Below, one piece after another: positions 46,164 to 58,272 of a stretch of 64,000 nucleotides of DNA. The position numbers were made by a program, and so were the translations under genes. Source of the DNA: Apostichopus japonicus. Lineage: Eukaryota > Echinodermata > Holothuroidea > Aspidochirotida > Stichopodidae. Each line of letters starts with the position of its first letter. Position 1 is the first letter of the stretch. The stretch is from positions 4,317,501 through 4,381,500 of the forward strand of contig NC_092572.1 in the NCBI RefSeq assembly GCF_037975245.1, in the 5' to 3' direction. The notes under the pieces are model-generated. The model had not been told where the DNA came from and made no database searches. It was given only the letters and a program-made list of their open reading frames with translations.

Positions 46164-46952
46164 AAAGGAGGCAAGGGCGGCGGAACCGGGGGGCACAAGG
46201 GGCACGTGCCCCCCACTTTTCCTCAGGTTAAAAATGTGCCCTTTTTCTACCAAAACATTTCTAAATAAAAAAAGAGTTAACCAAGCGAAACCCACGTCGA
46301 ATGAAATATTTCGGGAATTTTTAAATGTTTACTACCACAGGCGTAGGAGCCCAATTTGAATTGGGGAGGCTGTAACGACTTGCCCGAAAAATATTACCAA
46401 AATTTTTCGCGCGCTATGCGCGCGTACAACATCTTAATGTGCATATCATATAGGCATGCGTTGGTTATTACATCGCATGCCAATAACATACAATCATTTG
46501 TCGTGTTATAACCCTTCCAAATTGGTTAGAATTATTCGGAAAGTCGTTACAATAATAATCATCATAATAATATCAGTTTAACCATTGAAAAACACATAGA
46601 AAATTATTTTTCTTTCAGTATTTTGACATATTTCATTTGCTGTCATGCATGTATCGATCGCGTGTGCAGGGACTTGGACTTTATAATGATTTCACCTCAT
46701 TTTGTCTTTTTCCTTGTTTCCCAATTTGCACATTAGATATTGCAGTGCTAATATGCATTGTTTCCTTGAGGGGGGGGGGTGGTGGCGTTGATGGAGTGAT
46801 GTGTATACGCAAATAAGATAATACGATAAGAGTTATAAAGGGTACTAAAATTGTCAGGCTGCATCAGTCCAATCGAATTTCTGCTAAGTGCCCTTCGACG
46901 TTGGTGCCCCCCCCCCCAGATTGAAAGTGCTTCCGCCGCCCTTGAAAGGAGG
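46164..46952. mobile_element. hAT-like element with perfect TIR and TSD
   Basis: The 14-bp termini CAAGGGCGGCGGAA (46172) and TTCCGCCGCCCTTG (ending 46944) are exact inverted copies. The flanks are AAAGGAGG at 46164-46171 and 46945-46952. It carries GGGGCACGTGCCCC near the left end. A possible second left end, CAGGCGTAGGAGCCC, lies at 46338. There is no transposase, so it is a 773-bp non-autonomous element inserted in the CACTA-like element. Confidence 0.9.
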
Positions 46953-48303
<1,351 letters not shown>

Positions 48304-48557
48304 CTGATTGTATGTCCAGAGGTTCGAAACCGGTAAGGAAGGTCTATATGTTTGGGACTTGCTATTCTGTTTATTTAAGACTTGCATGTGTCTCAATCAT
48401 GAATGTATTACGGTACCCTCACAGGATAATACTTCCGTGTCTCAGGTATGCATTTCTTTAATGGAATTATATAACGGACACAGGACAATCTAGGCTATTA
48501 TATATTTGCATATAGGTGCGTGATTTTTACAAACACCACACGTGAATATGCCAATTT

Positions 48558-49429
48558 TTTGGCATAATGCTTATTTTCTCAAGCGATATAAATTATTTTC
48601 GACATTTCCGTAAAAACTAAACAGTAATGAACGTCGTTTACGTATTATACACAGGGACGTAGCTAAGGCCTGATGATTGAGAGTGGGTAGGGGGGGGGGG
48701 GAGAGATGTAGTGGCTGAAATTCCAACTGGATGGGATTTGGAGTCAGAAAATTCCGACTGCTGCCTTGTAACCCGCAGCCCCCCCCCCCCCCCACACCCT
48801 ACTCGTCAACGATACAGTCAGTGTCAGTCAGTCAGTCAGACACTCCATCTTTCGCGACTGCACTTTTGTTTTTTCGGTACATTTGTACCACTGGCCCTCA
48901 CTTCACAAATTTATTAATCACTCTGGTTAGCGAGTAAGCAATGAGTATAAGTTATCTGCTTGATAGGCTACATAGACTACCAACTAAAAAGCCATTTGGC
49001 ATAATGCTTATTTTCTCAAGCGATATAAATTATTTTCGACATTTCCGTAAAAACTAAACAGTAATGAACGTCGTTTACATATTATACACAGGGACGTAGC
49101 TAAGGCCTGATGATTGAGAGTGGGTAGGGGGAGGGGGAGAGATGTAGTGGCTGAAATTCCAACTGGATGGGATTTGGAGCCAGAAAATTCCGACTGCTGC
49201 CTTGTAACCCGCAGCCCCCCCCCCCCCACACCCTACTCGTCAACAATACAGTCAGTCAGTCAGTCAGTCAGTCAGACACTCCATCTTTCGCGACTGCACT
49301 TTTGTTTTTTCGGTACATTTGTACCACTGGCCCTCAGTTCACAAATTTATTAATCACTCTGGTTAGCGAGTAAGCAATGAGTATAAGTTATCTGCTTGAT
49401 AGGCTACATAGACTACCAACTAAAAAAGC
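48558..49429. repeat. Tandem duplication, 437-bp unit, two copies
   Basis: Copies at 48558-48994 and 48995-49429 are almost identical. Each contains CAGGGACGTAGCTAAGG (a hAT-like left end), a G-run, a C-run and a (CAGT)n microsatellite that differs in length between copies. A few bases after each copy are shared (CAACTAAAAA). Confidence 0.93.
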
Positions 49430-49586
49430 TATGTTAATGTAACAAAGGGGAAAACTTTTCTTTTTCAACAAATTATATTCGACGACATAGTGAACTACCC
49501 CAAAATACAGTGCTTTTTCCTAGCGCGCTTAATATTATTTTTTTTGGGGGGGGGGCTATTTATCACTCACATGAAAAAATTAAATT

Positions 49587-49935
49587 GTTCACTTCATTCC
49601 AACTGAGCATTGGGAATGAAGTGAACAGTTAAACATTTTGCAGAAAAATGTTGAGTTGACGAGATACGATAAGTTGCCAATTAAACATTTTGCAGAAAAT
49701 TTTACAATTGCTCAATTGGGATGAAGTGAACAATTGAACATTTTGCCAAAAACCCGTCCAATTAACGAGATAAGATAAGTTGTCAATTGAACATTTTGCA
49801 GAAAATTTTTCCATTGCTCAGATGGAAGGAAGTGAACAAGTGAACAATTTGCAGCAAAATGTCCAATACACGAGATAAGTTGTCAATAAAACATTTTTCA
49901 AAAATTGTTCAATTGCTCAGTTTAAGCAACTAAGC
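49587..49935. repeat. Degenerate ~105-bp tandem repeat, about three copies, with a hairpin
   Basis: GAAGTGAACA recurs at 49618, 49723 and 49829, each followed by AACATTTTGCAGAAAA and GAGATA[A/C]GATAAGTTG blocks. At the left, GTTCACTTCATTCC (49587-49600) and GGAATGAAGTGAAC (49613-49626) form a perfect 14-bp stem. Confidence 0.85.
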
Positions 49936-50569
49936 AATCCAACATTTTTCTGTTTTTTTTGTTTTTTGGATAAGATTTTATCTTGTTATTTTAACAATTT
50001 ACTGAAAAATTTCACTTTATGGGCAAAGTTTTTCTTATGTTCATGGCCATTTTAAGCTTCCGTAGAATAACATTGCGCGTTTTAATTGTATACGTTGTAC
50101 AGTAGTTTATTAGGCATTTTTTTAGAGTATTCAAAATCACACGAAGTTTTGTATGGTGGAGTATAAGAACCGCGAGATACAGTTTCTTAATATGACAAGG
50201 AAAACGTGGTAAATATGACTGATTAAAGGTCAAGTTTGACCGAAAATTGTAGGTCACTCACAAATAGCATGAATTTATGAAAAATAGAGTGCCACAGTCG
50301 GAAAAATTAGAGTGCCACAGTCGGAAATTCCGTACTCATAAGCGTACGTATACAATTTTAATCTAAGGCTGATGGGTACAGTTTCTTCCTCGTTATGTTT
50401 CAGTTGATATATGTAATCAACATATTATGTTAAATAAAAAGTAAGTATAGGTATCATCAAACTATATATGAAATTGATCGCAGAGTCAATCAGGCGTAAT
50501 AGATTTAGGGAGGGGAAATTGATCGTGGGGTGAGGGGCTTCGAGTTCAAATACGTATACTCATCAAAAG
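49936..50569. other. No recognised feature
   Basis: A short tandem duplication of AGAGTGCCACAGTCGGAAA at 50286-50325. Otherwise unremarkable. Confidence 0.4.
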
Positions 50570-52245
50570 TAGTCTGTAATGGCCCCAAATTACGGCATGC
50601 TGTAATTGCTGGAAGTTTTCAAAAAAGTCCTTTCCTGAAGGTGTTCACTCTCCATATGGTTCCTGACATTATAAACACACACAACAAGATGACTAAATTT
50701 CCCAGTTAGGTAAATTTCCTCCAAGGTGGTTAATAAAACAGTTTAAGAATTTAACATAAGGTGACCATATTTTAAATATGTAGCATATATGGGACCAATA
50801 AATCATACTTAGTATGATAGTAATATTTAGTAGTGTAGGGTCTACTCGTTTGTATTGGGCTTTAACCTAGTGAAGTTGCATATAACAAGGTTTGAACCTA
50901 ACTGGAGACCAAAACTTCCCGGTATGTAACACCTTCGAAAAATAAATGAAGAGGCGCGGGAGGGGGGGGGGGGTGGGGGTCGGGGGTCGGACAGAGGATT
51001 CAAGAAATTATGTAATATATTGGCTTCTTAAATAGTGCAGTTCCTAAAGGGTCTACTCGTTTGTATTGGGTTTTAATGCCTTCTAAATCGCTTAATTTTC
51101 GAACAGTTTCTGTGAAGACTACTATATTTCAGTCATACTTTCCCAAGCGTGGGCACAATTCCCCTAAGCGTGGGCACAATAAAGTTACTGTTACACATGC
51201 ATGTTAACAATATGTATATGTGTATATATGTATATGTGTCGGGGGGGGGGGGGTCGGGTGTCGGAAAGAGGATTCAAGAAAGTATGTAATATATTGGCTT
51301 CTAAATAGTGCAGTTCCTAAAGGGTCTACTCGTTTGTATTGGGTTTTAATGCTTTCTAAATCGCTTAATTTTCGAACAGATTCTGTGAAGACTACTATAT
51401 TTCAGTCATACTTTCCCAAGCGTGGGCACAATTCTCCTAAGCGTGGGCACAATAAAGTTACTGTCACACATGCATGTTAACAATATGTATATGTGTAGGG
51501 GGGGGGGGGGGTGGGTCGGGGGTCGGAAAGAGGATTCAAGAAAGTATGTAATATATTGGCTTCTTAAATAGTGCAGTTCCTAAAGGGTCTACTCGTTTGT
51601 ATTGGGTTTTAATGCCATCTAAATTGCTTAATTTTCAAATGGTTTCTGTGAAGACTACTATATTTCAGTGATACTTTCCCAAGCGTGGGCACAATTCCCC
51701 TAAGCGTGGGCACAATAAAGTTACTGTCACAAATGCATGTTAACCAAAATGTGTATATATGTATATGTGCCGGGGGGGGGGGGGTGGTCGGGTGGGAAAG
51801 AGGACTCAAGAAAGTATGTAATATATAGGCTTCTTAAATAGTGCAGTTCCTAAAGGGTCTACTCGTTTGTATTGGGTTTTAATGCTTTCTAAATCGCTTA
51901 ATTTTCGAACAGTTTCTGTGAAGACTACTATATTTCAGTCATACTTTCCCAAGCGTGGGCACAATTCTCCTAAGCGTGGGCACAATAAAGTTACTGTCAC
52001 ACATGCATGTTAACCAATATGTATATGTGTATATATGTATATGTGTCAGGGGGGGGGGGGGTGGGTCGGGTGTCGGAAAGAGGATTCTAATATAAAGGCT
52101 TCTTTAATAGTGCAAAGCGTGGGCACAATAAAGTTACTGTCACACATGCATGTTAACCAATATGTATATGTGTAGTGTATGCGGCTGCGTACATTATGTT
52201 GTCTATGTATATATGTTAATCGTACATATGTCTGTATCTGAGACT
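50570..52245. repeat. Large repeat copy A with expanded ~270-bp tandem array
   Basis: It begins with the block at 50575-50800 (TTACGGCATGCTGTAATTGC to TAACATAAGGTGACCATATT), then a ~270-bp unit present four times plus a partial copy (50940-52172). Units have a G-run at 50960, 51241, 51498, 51770 and 52049, and CCCAAGCGTGGGCACAATT twice per unit. It ends with GTATGCGGCTGCGTAC...GTCTGTATCTG. Copy B at 52257-52925 has the same order with a single internal unit. Confidence 0.88.
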
Positions 52246-52256
52246 TTATCTGTGGA

Positions 52257-52925
52257 CTGTATTGGCCGCAAATTAAGCAACTTGCAATAATTGCTAGGAA
52301 TGTTCAAAAAAATACTTTCCTTGGAGGGCTTCGCTCTCCAAATTGTTCTCAGACATTCTTAATGAACACAAAAGATGACTGAATGTCTAGTGAGGTAATT
52401 TTTCTTCCAACGAGGTAATATAACCGTTTAAGAATATTGACCAGAGGTGAGGTGACCATTTTTGAATATATGGCATATATTGGCCAATACAGCATACTTT
52501 AATCCTTCTACATAATCTATATTAGTTGCATATAACAAGTTTTAACCTAACTGGACACCCAAACTTCTCCCGTAGCAACGTAAACACCTTCGAAAATTAA
52601 ACGGGTGAGAGGGGGGGGGGGGGTCGGAGTGTTTGAAAGAGAATATAAGAAAGTACATGATGTATAGGCTTTTGTCTCACTTGCATTTTTTTCATGGGGC
52701 CTTCTCGTTTGTACATGGTGTAATGCCTTCCAAATTGTTAAATTTAAGAACAGGTTTTATGACAACTAGCCTAATATATTTCCATCATACTTTCCCAAGC
52801 GTGGGCACAATTCCCTAAGCGTGGCACAATACGGATCATATGTATATATGTGTGTGTATAGTGTACGCGGCTGCGTGCAGTACACGTTGTATATGTTCAT
52901 TTTAATCGTTACGTCTGTATCTAGC
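52257..52925. repeat. Large repeat copy B with one internal unit
   Basis: Diverged second copy of 50570-52245: the TTGCAATAATTGCTAGGAA block, the GAGGTGACCATTTTTGAATA block, a G-run at 52611, one CAAGCGTGGGCACAATT pair, and GTGTACGCGGCTGCGTGCAG. Confidence 0.8.
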
Positions 52926-53389
52926 CGGTAAGCAATAGGCCCTACCTACGAGTTGTTTTTCATTCTATATACTAATCTTCGTGGCATTGTTCCACTAATT
53001 TTGAGGTGAATGTTTGTAAAACGTTTCCATGTTTGAATTCAGAGTTCAATAACATTATCTACAATAGAAAATTTTCAATAGAAATGAATGTGGAACACAT
53101 TTCTGGCGTCATCATGTGTCATTTATTTACACTTGCTTTCTATCGCTGCAACAGAAACATTTGCAGCAATGAATAAGAGAGGAAAGGGAGAGCAAAATCG
53201 TTATTAAGTTGTCGCATTCCTGCAGTAAAGAGTGCACCGTCTTAACTACAAATTTATAAATATATACTTTGTACCTCGTAAAACGTGTTTGGTAAAGTAT
53301 GTTCTTTACTTTGAATCTTTTACTTGCAATTGTTTAGATTTTACACCCCAATACAAAACCAGTATATCCCGCTCCAAAGGTTTGCTGTT
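52926..53389. other. No recognised feature
   Basis: Unremarkable AT-rich sequence. Confidence 0.3.
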
Positions 53390-53612
53390 TTGGCCCCTAA
53401 TATGCCAGGTATTCAAATATGGTCACCTTTGATACAATAAAAAATATTGTATTTGTATTACCACCCTTGAGGAAATTAACATTCAGCCATTTTATGTCTT
53501 TAATTTAGAAAGTATGAGAACAATTTGGAAAGTAAAGACCTCCTGGAAGGTAATTTTTGTAAACTTCTGGCAGTTATATATAGCGTGCTATAATTTGTGG
53601 CATATGCAGACT
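53390..53612 (-). repeat. Inverted copy of the 50.6/52.3-kb block
   Basis: Its reverse complement aligns to 52257-52500 (TCAAATATGGTCACCTTTG, GAGGAAATTAACATTCAG, AACTTCTGGCAGTTA). Confidence 0.7.
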
Positions 53613-54097
53613 ACCTTTCATCCATTTAGCCACCGACAAATTGCTCAACGGGCAAGTATTAGCTTTGAAGTTATGTTTTCAGGATCACCGCCCTATAAGT
53701 GTGTTATACATGTGCACATAATGGTAGCAGTGTTATACATATGAGCTGTTAATGTTACCCTAAAACTGTGGCTTTCTAGGCATTAACCCATCATTTCATG
53801 CTCACGACCCGACCTATAGCCAGATTGTTTAACAGGTGAGTTACAACTCCCTGATTTAACTAGTAGTTAGCTAGGAAGCACATTAACGCAGGAGGATCGC
53901 CATCCTTTTGGAAATTTTCCAGTTCATATACTCCCTTAATGGGGTATAAGAGAATGTATAGCAAACGCTGATACGTGTGCGAAAATTATCAAAGGAGAAA
54001 ACAACCTCCCCGTGTGAAAAGAAAACAAAGAACAATAAGAAAGCAGACGTTAATTCAGTAAGAGTATACTATTACTTTCAAACGTATATAGTATCAG
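53613..54097. other. No recognised feature
   Basis: Unremarkable sequence between the inverted block and the double-hairpin element. Confidence 0.3.
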
Positions 54098-54306
54098 CAG
54101 GGAGTTGTTATGCAACTCCCTGGTATTAGTCAGCCATACATTTCGTACGCTATTCGCGGTCACATTATTAACCCTCCTGTTGTCATGTAAGCAGCTTTGA
54201 CCGCGTTTGAAAACAAGCGCGTTTTTTCATGCTGGTTTTGCTGTCGTTTGATTGGAGGATGAACAGCGACTGATCAGGGAGGTCTAAAATATCACCTCCC
54301 TGATCA
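54098..54306. mobile_element. Short element bracketed by two hairpins (copy 2)
   Basis: The 25-bp palindrome CAGGGAGTTGTTATGCAACTCCCTG-type hairpin (54098-54122) and a second hairpin, TGATCAGGGAGGT...ACCTCCCTGATCA (54271-54306), bracket about 150 bp. Same layout and size as 29257-29462, with GCGG and CCGCGTTT blocks inside both. Confidence 0.5.
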
Positions 54307-54809
54307 ACAGATGAGGGTTGTTCATTGCGGTTTCACAAATTCTCTACAATAAACCAATTGGATGCACTGTTCTGTTTGATACAGTATAAGGCAAGCCGTA
54401 TCGTGTATTTTCATTGTTGTATCTGCATGCATATGCATCAAGAAGCAGATAAACCAAACACGTACCATACTAATCGGACATAAATAATAATAATAAATAA
54501 TAAAAAACGTCAGGCCAACTTACTTTAACACATAAAAAATTATACATAAAAAAGTTAGACAGACAGATGAGGAGATCCGTGTATGTGTCTTCTCATTTGT
54601 TTTCTCATGATTCCAGCGGTAAGAATATCGATCAGCCATGCCATAGCGCCAAACTTAATTCTTTGTAAGGGCGAGCTGTTTGTTGAGGTATTATGATCGA
54701 GGGCCCGCAATGGGAATTACGTAACTTACCAAAATGAGCAACCACGAGGAAATTTGCTGATACTCTCATAGAATTAGCTTGAGGAGTTTTGTTGGTTTGA
54801 CGGCTGCAT
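54307..54809. other. No recognised feature
   Basis: (AAT)n-like patch at 54485-54505. Otherwise unremarkable. Confidence 0.3.
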
Positions 54810-54918
<109 letters not shown>

Positions 54919-55023
54919 CTGAACAAAGTATGAGAAATACATTGTGAGGTACATATGGTTGTATGTATGTGCAAGCCATGCACATTCACGTTGAAATATA
55001 TATGCTGTATTAGATCAATGTCA

Positions 55024-55225
55024 CATATTCAAATATGGTCATCTTTGGTCAAATCCTTAAATTTTTTATATTACCACGTGCACCCTGAAGGAAATTTACC
55101 TCACTGGACATTCAGTCATCTTGTATGTCCATTTACTAGAATTTCAAGAGAACACTTTGGAAGAGTTAAAACCTCTCTTTTTGAAAACTTCTAGCAAGTA
55201 CTTTAGTATGCTATAATTACAGACG
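55024..55225 (-). repeat. Second inverted copy of the 50.6/52.3-kb block
   Basis: Its reverse complement aligns to 50600-50800: TTCAAATATGGTCATCTTTG, GAAGGAAATTTACCTCACTGG, TCAGTCATCTTGT and TTTTTGAAAACTTCTAGCAA correspond to the inverse of the copy A blocks. Confidence 0.75.
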
Positions 55226-55299
55226 AACATATAATGAACCGAATAGGCAGATGATTGTCTCGGTAAAAATTACCCGTGGGTATAAATTAAATGTGACGT

Positions 55300-56254
55300 A
55301 TATGGGCGTTGTAATCATACCGTAATCACGTTCTGTGTATTTTTTGAAATTTACGACGCTTAAGTTAATATTAATCATCTCTTAAATTCCGAATCTTTAT
55401 TGAGTCAACGTAAGCGAAGTTGATGTAATCATGTTGTACTGACACTCGTGGTATGTGTATGCTCTGCGCTCGACGCGTAAGTGAATCGTAATCTTCCCGT
55501 AAATTCCGAATTCAGTGGAGAATACATTCAACGTAAACGCAATGCGTAAGTTGGTGTAATCATGCTGTAATCCCGTGGTGTGCATGCTTCGGAATTTCCG
55601 ACGTGTATATCCTAAACATGCCGTACTGTGCCTGTTTCAGGTGAACGAAAATAACTTAAACTTGACTTTAAGGATTTCGTAATCAATACGTAAACGCTGA
55701 AATGAACGTATTTGGGTATTTGTAAGTTAATTGTAAATATACAGTAAATTTTTAACTGCACTCGTTTCAGCCAACGTAAATGTTGAAATTTTGTTCATGA
55801 GATGCAGTCACAGGGTAATATCATTATCGGAAAGATTGACATGAGAATTGTGTCCAGTGTTTTATTTCATGGAACAATCAACGTTAACGCCATGCTTAAG
55901 TTTGGCGTAAGTTTGTTGTAAACGCGTTGCATCTATGCTACGAGTTTCCGATGTGTAAGATAATCGTAATCCTGTCGTAAATTTCTTCGTGGCGAGATTA
56001 AGGTAAACGTAAACGTGAAGAAGAAATAAGTTTTAATAAATATGAAAGTAATTATTAACTTCCGATATGTAAGTTGTCATAAACGTAACGGAAATCTGTT
56101 GTTCCGTGTTTACAATGTTTACGGATGCGTAATCACATCGTAAACGCGTTGTTCCAAAATGTACGGGTTTCCTATGTTTAAGGTGACCGTAAGCAAGACG
56201 TAAACATACAATGACTGTGCTTACGATAACTTAAATGCGTGTCTTTTTCCCGTG
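55300..56254. repeat. Right subterminal region with dense CGTAA-type motifs
   Basis: Nearly 1 kb packed with CGTAAACG, CGTAAG, CGTAATC and CGTAAATTCCG variants, mainly in plus orientation (for example 55407, 55479, 55488, 55519, 55532, 55687, 56128, 56140, 56190). It mirrors the left region at 41467-41945 and abuts the right terminus of the CACTA-like element. Confidence 0.65.
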
Positions 56255-56324
56255 CTAAGTGCCCCCCATCAAATTCTGGTGCCCCCCTGTGCCCCCCAGA
56301 CTGAAAAGTCTGGTGACGCCACTG
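56255..56324 (+). repeat. Right terminal segment of the outer hAT-like element
   Basis: CTAAGTGCCCCCCATCAAAT to GGTGACGCCACTG. It matches the last 70 bp of the 557-bp relative (57460-57529). Confidence 0.9.
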
Positions 56325-56332
56325 ACCGTAAG

Positions 56333-56654
56333 TACTTACACGATGTTTTGTTTCGCTCGAGCATACATACATTTCCTATTCGTATTACATTTAAAGTGGT
56401 TTGGAGGGTATGAACACATCTCTGCCCAAAAAAACTCTGCCTAAGCGACGTCCATGCCCCAATTGAAATTTGCACGTGGATTCTCTCCTCACATAGTCAT
56501 TGGGTTGTTCACGTCTGACATGTCTTCCAGTTCCAACACTTACTGTTGCATTTATCGGGATATATATAAATAATGCGGCATAAAAGCATCAATCTTTCAA
56601 ACTTTTGTTACTTTAGTGACCTTGCCACACGCAAATTTCAATTGGGCCCGAGAT
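56333..56654. other. Flanking sequence, no recognised feature
   Basis: Sequence between the outer element's TSD and the next hAT-like element. Confidence 0.35.
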
Positions 56655-57607
56655 GGCTCTATCAAGGGCGTAGGAACCGGGGGGGCTGGGGGGCGCCAGC
56701 CCCCCAGTCAAAAATATGGGGGGGCGGAAGTATCATTCCGCCCCCCCCCCCCCCGCTCCGCGAGTCAGAAAACCCCTTTTTCATTTCCAAATGAGAAAAA
56801 AATCTCATTTGGAGCACCAAATTGCATCTATAAGGCCAGGTGAAAATGCAAAATTATTTACAAAATGGATTGGGTGTTGAAGTGTGCTATATTGCACCAA
56901 ATTGCATCTGGGGCCACCTGGAAATGCAAAAAAAAAATCCAAAGGGGAGGGGGACACCCCTCCCCTTAGACCCAGTGGCGTCGCCAAGGGGGGCCAGGGG
57001 GCACGTGCCCCCTGGAAAACCGAGTGCCCCCCATCTGAGATTTGGGTTGGTAAAAAAAATATATATATTTTGTTATATTCAACTCCCATCATCTGAGTTG
57101 GTTTTTCATAAGGACAAAGAAGCACAGTAATTCGTATTTTCGGATAATGGGAGAAAACGAGAAGGACAAGAAAGGAGTCGGGGGTCATGCACACATTAAT
57201 TCAACAAATGTAGGTTTTATTGATAGGGTTAGGCATAATATCGACAGCATGTGGTTCATATCCTCTGTAAAATTCTGCGCGTTGTTAAAATCATTACCTC
57301 AAAAATAGCAATTTCTGGAGATATCTTCAGATCGAATTTAGCATCAAATGTGGCACCATTTTGCATCTAGCCCATCCTCCGTATGCGAAAATTTTCCAAA
57401 GGGGAGGGGGGCACCCCCTCCCCTTAGACCCCTCCCCCAGGACGGCGATCCGTATCCACCTAAGTGCCCCCCCTCAAATGCTGCTGCCCCCCTGTGCCCC
57501 CCAGACTGAAAAGTCTGGTGACGCCACTGCTTAGACCCCTCCCCCAGGCCAGCCATCAGTCTTCAGCCCCCCACTCAAAAGTACCTTCCTACGCCACTGG
57601 GCTCTAT
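56655..57607 (+). mobile_element. hAT-like element with TSD GGCTCTAT, hosting a second one
   Basis: Left end CAAGGGCGTAGGAACC (56663), right end CCTTCCTACGCCACTG (57599), flanked by GGCTCTAT at 56655-56662 and 57600-57607. It contains CTCATTTGGAGCACCAAATTG and a duplicated CACCAAATTGCATCT. Interrupted by the 557-bp element at 56973-57529. A truncated uninterrupted copy lies at 43945-44296. Confidence 0.88.
56965..57537 (+). mobile_element. 557-bp hAT-like MITE with TSD CTTAGACC
   Basis: The element (56973-57529) has ends CAGTGGCGTCGCC and GGTGACGCCACTG and an identical octamer CTTAGACC at 56965-56972 and 57530-57537. It contains a perfect 22-bp palindrome centred on CACGTG (56994-57015). It is a shortened relative of the 37059-56324 element and carries the unoccupied CTA target of the CACTA-like insertion at 57460-57462. 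Confidence 0.92.
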
Positions 57608-57851
57608 GACCGATTATTCCGTAATTTACATTGGGGCAGTCGGTTTCACTAAAACGACAAGAAAAAGCAGGAACAATAACACCTTATTAAAATTAGACCG
57701 TTAAATGTCTCACGCAGTGTATCAAATCTCCTCTCTGGTTTAGGTTGTTTGTCGAGTCCAATATAGCGTAGGTTGCAACTAAACTTACACACTAAGTGCA
57801 CACAGCTGAAGTACATTACGCCGAGCTCACTTTGTTATCATCATAATGACG

Positions 57852-58272
57852 TCACATGTCACTGTAGATCACGTGATCATCATATCGCTGTTCGCGAAAA
57901 GCCCAATTTTTGTTTAAAAAATCAACGAGTTTAGGAATTTTTTTTAAGCCTTTCCCAACATCGGATTGACTTGAATTTTCACATGTGTAATATGGAAACC
58001 AACTAGAATACTCTTGAATAAAATCGTATTTTTTCGTCGACGCTGAAAAATCACTATCGTTCATCTTTAAACCTCGCTGAAACCTCGATAATGCCAGCGC
58101 CCTCAAAAAAAAGTCTACGAGCGATATCGCCTTTAATTTCATTTTGACACACTCCCTTGGGTATCGGGCCACCTGAAGCTACCATACATTTAGGTAAAGC
58201 TAATTGTATGATGTAATCTATCAATGTGTGTATGTACTGATTAGGATGATTACTCGGAGTAATTTGCAACAC
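57852..58272 (-). pseudogene. Unrecognised coding segment with overlapping frames
   Basis: A minus-strand acceptor (ATTGTCTTAGGCTCAG) precedes a 72-codon frame (58272-58054): VLQITPSNHPNQYIHTLIDY, then GGPIPKGVCQNEIKGDIARR, then a stop. An overlapping second frame continues to 57852 (NDSDFSASTKKYDFIQEYSS, then KIPKLVDFLNKNWAF). A run of eight T's lies in the overlap, so one slipped base would join the two into a ~140-codon frame. Either a pseudogene, an assembly indel or an unannotated exon. Function unknown. Confidence 0.35.
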
